Assembly: GCA_030431515.1 (NCBI GenBank)
Contig: JAUIIX010000006.1
Span: forward strand, 1 to 64,000
Direction: 5' to 3'
Length of the DNA stretch: 64,000 nucleotides
DNA from: a bacterium
GTDB taxonomy: Bacteria > Bacteroidota > Ignavibacteria > Kapaibacteriales > UBA2268
The notes under the pieces were generated by a model. It was not told the origin of the DNA. It saw nothing but the letters and a program-made list of their open reading frames with translations, and made no database searches. How positions within the stretch are numbered: position 1 is the stretch's first letter; each line of letters opens with the position of its first letter. Both the position numbers and the translations under genes were made by a program. Of the stretch, positions 62,388-64,000 are shown one piece after another.

Positions 62388-62496
62388 GATTTTAATTAAT
62401 TTAATTATAATTTAATTCTTTTTTATGGCAATGCCCTTTCACTTACATTTTACTATATAATATAAGTTAATAAAATTATTGTATTTAGGTGAGTTT

Positions 62497-63006
62497 CTAA
62501 GCCAATATTATGTTTTCTAACTCAATATTTACTATCAAAGATTTCCCTAAACTTTCGATTTCAACTACTAATTGATTCTTGCGGTTTACTTTAAGTATTT
62601 TTCCTTTATAATCTTTGAAGATCCCCGAGGTGAACTTTACTAATTTACCCTTTTTTGGTTCCCCATCCAAAAACTCTACTTCTGTCCCACTTTCTAAAAA
62701 TAACTTCAGCACATCAATTTCTTGCTGCCTAACTTCCACTGGTCTGCCCGAGAAAGAAATATATCTTGTTATTCCTTCAACCGCAATTAAATCATAAAGT
62801 TGTTCTTTCTTTACCTTTACAAAAATATAAGAATTAATAATAGGAACAAAAACATACTTCTTCCTATCGCTCCATTGCTTCAAAGTTTTTTTCAAGGGTA
62901 GATAATACTCCACACCTATTTTATCTAACCTCTCGGCAACTTTCTTTTCAGTTCTACTTTTAGTATATAAAGCGTACCATTTTGGTATATTCTCGCTTAT
63001 TTCCAT
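62497..63006 (-). CDS. UpxY/NusG-like transcription antitermination factor
   Basis: KWYALYTKSRTEKKVAERLDKIGVEYYLPLKKTLKQWSDRKKYVFVPIINSYIFVKV; C-terminal KOW-like SGIFKDYKGKI. Confidence 0.92.
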   Translation of the reverse strand: MEISENIPKWYALYTKSRTEKKVAERLDKIGVEYYLPLKKTLKQWSDRKKYVFVPIINSYIFVKVKKEQLYDLIAVEGITRYISFSGRPVEVRQQEIDVLKLFLESGTEVEFLDGEPKKGKLVKFTSGIFKDYKGKILKVNRKNQLVVEIESLGKSLIVNIELENIILA

Positions 63007-63158
63007 TTATGAACTTTCTTACATTTTACGCAAAATAAAAAGCAAATATACGATTGTATGACTTTTAAAACAAACAATTAGCAAATATAAATATTAACAA
63101 ATTGATTTTTATTAAATAATTCTTTAATTTTAAAAATTATTATTTTCAAAAGATATAA

Positions 63159-64000
63159 ATGTTAGACTTCAAAAATTGGAACTCACTATTAAAAAACATC
63201 TTGTATGTGTTAGGGATTGTTATGATATATTTTATCATAAACTACCTAAGTGTATATCTACTACCATTTTTCTTAGCTACAGTTGCAGCATATATTATCA
63301 ATCCTTTTGTAAAATTCATTCAATATAAGTTAAAGTTCAAAAATAGAGTAATATCAGTATTAACTGTTTTCATCTTAATTGCTATAATTCTATCAACATT
63401 AGTATATTTAATTGGACCTTATATTATTAATGAAATTCGATTCTCTGCAGATTTAATTACACATTACTTTCAAGAAAGTTCCAAATCACCTGATTCTTTT
63501 ACTACACTTCTGATAAAACAATTTAACAAAATAGTTAATCCTGAGTTTCTACAATCACTTGTAACAGAAACGAATATTAATAAATATGCCGAAGATTTAG
63601 TGATTACTATTTGGAATTCATTCATGAAGATTTTTGGAATCTTTGAATCTATCTTTATAGTGATCACCTTTATTCTCTACTTACTTTTTATATTAGTGTA
63701 TTATGATGAATTTTCAAATAATTGGCAACGATATATACCACCTATTTACCGTAAAAATGCTATTATGGTATTCGAAGATCTTGAAAAATCAATGAAAATA
63801 TATTTTAGAGGGCAAAGTAAAATTGTAGTACTTCTATGTATATTATTTGCAATAGGTTTTAAAATCATTGGCTTACCACTTGCAATTTTACTTGGAGTAA
63901 TTACAGGAATAGCCAACTTTATACCATACTTACAACTCGCAATGATACCACCTGCATTATTACTTACATCAATACAAGCATTAGAAAATGGAACACCATT
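63159..64000 (+). CDS. AI-2E family transporter (truncated by window end; absent from the ORF track)
   Basis: MLDFKNWNSLLKNILYVLGIVMIYFIINYLSVYLLPFFLATVAAYIINPFVKF...YFRGQSKIVVLLCILFAIGFKIIGLPLAILLGVITGIANFIPYLQLAMIPP. Confidence 0.88.
   Translation, partial: MLDFKNWNSLLKNILYVLGIVMIYFIINYLSVYLLPFFLATVAAYIINPFVKFIQYKLKFKNRVISVLTVFILIAIILSTLVYLIGPYIINEIRFSADLITHYFQESSKSPDSFTTLLIKQFNKIVNPEFLQSLVTETNINKYAEDLVITIWNSFMKIFGIFESIFIVITFILYLLFILVYYDEFSNNWQRYIPPIYRKNAIMVFEDLEKSMKIYFRGQSKIVVLLCILFAIGFKIIGLPLAILLGVITGIANFIPYLQLAMIPPALLLTSIQALENGTP

Noticed and set aside
63470-63667. 65-aa minus-strand ORF near the window end
   Set aside because: Antisense to the truncated AI-2E transporter gene.

Overview
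This 64 kb window is AT-rich chromosomal DNA from an uncultured-type member of the Bacteroidota/Chlorobi/Ignavibacteria (Kapabacteria-like) sphere. That placement is inferred from a T9SS-type C-terminal sorting domain, a split atpDC operon, an UpxY-type antiterminator and typical Bacteroidota intergenic repeats. The left ~40 kb is mostly housekeeping: ppc, purM, fusA (spirochaete/mitochondrial EF-G1 type), an M24 peptidase, guaB, atpDC, tRNA-His, a PolB-like exonuclease with recQ, arsM, a glutathione peroxidase, a UDP-xylose synthase-like SDR, glgA and lgt. It also contains a secreted M43 protease and an envelope operon of one TM-anchored periplasmic protein and two outer-membrane proteins, followed by a VWA-OmpA gene and pccB. 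The right ~23 kb (about 40.4-63.0 kb, all minus strand) is a surface-polysaccharide cluster headed by an UpxY/NusG-like antiterminator. It carries two asparagine-synthase paralogs, a CitE-MaoC-CitE cassette, an MBOAT/SGNH acylation pair and two embedded toxin-antitoxin-like modules. The main items for a second look are: (i) a 161-bp duplicated 5' end of the PEP carboxylase gene flanking an SDR/membrane/AraC cassette; (ii) a family of 28-bp palindromes with constant ends and exchangeable cores; (iii) a coding-free repeat island with a ~120-bp inverted repeat and a 70-bp direct repeat whose hairpin shows compensatory changes; (iv) apparent glycosyltransferase 3' remnants at gene junctions of the polysaccharide cluster; (v) a terminator-like hairpin inside a glycosyltransferase ORF of an antiterminator-controlled operon; (vi) the CitE/MaoC/AsnB/NeuD cassette, the best candidate for undescribed sugar-decoration chemistry. 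All family calls come from reading motifs; no database search was run.
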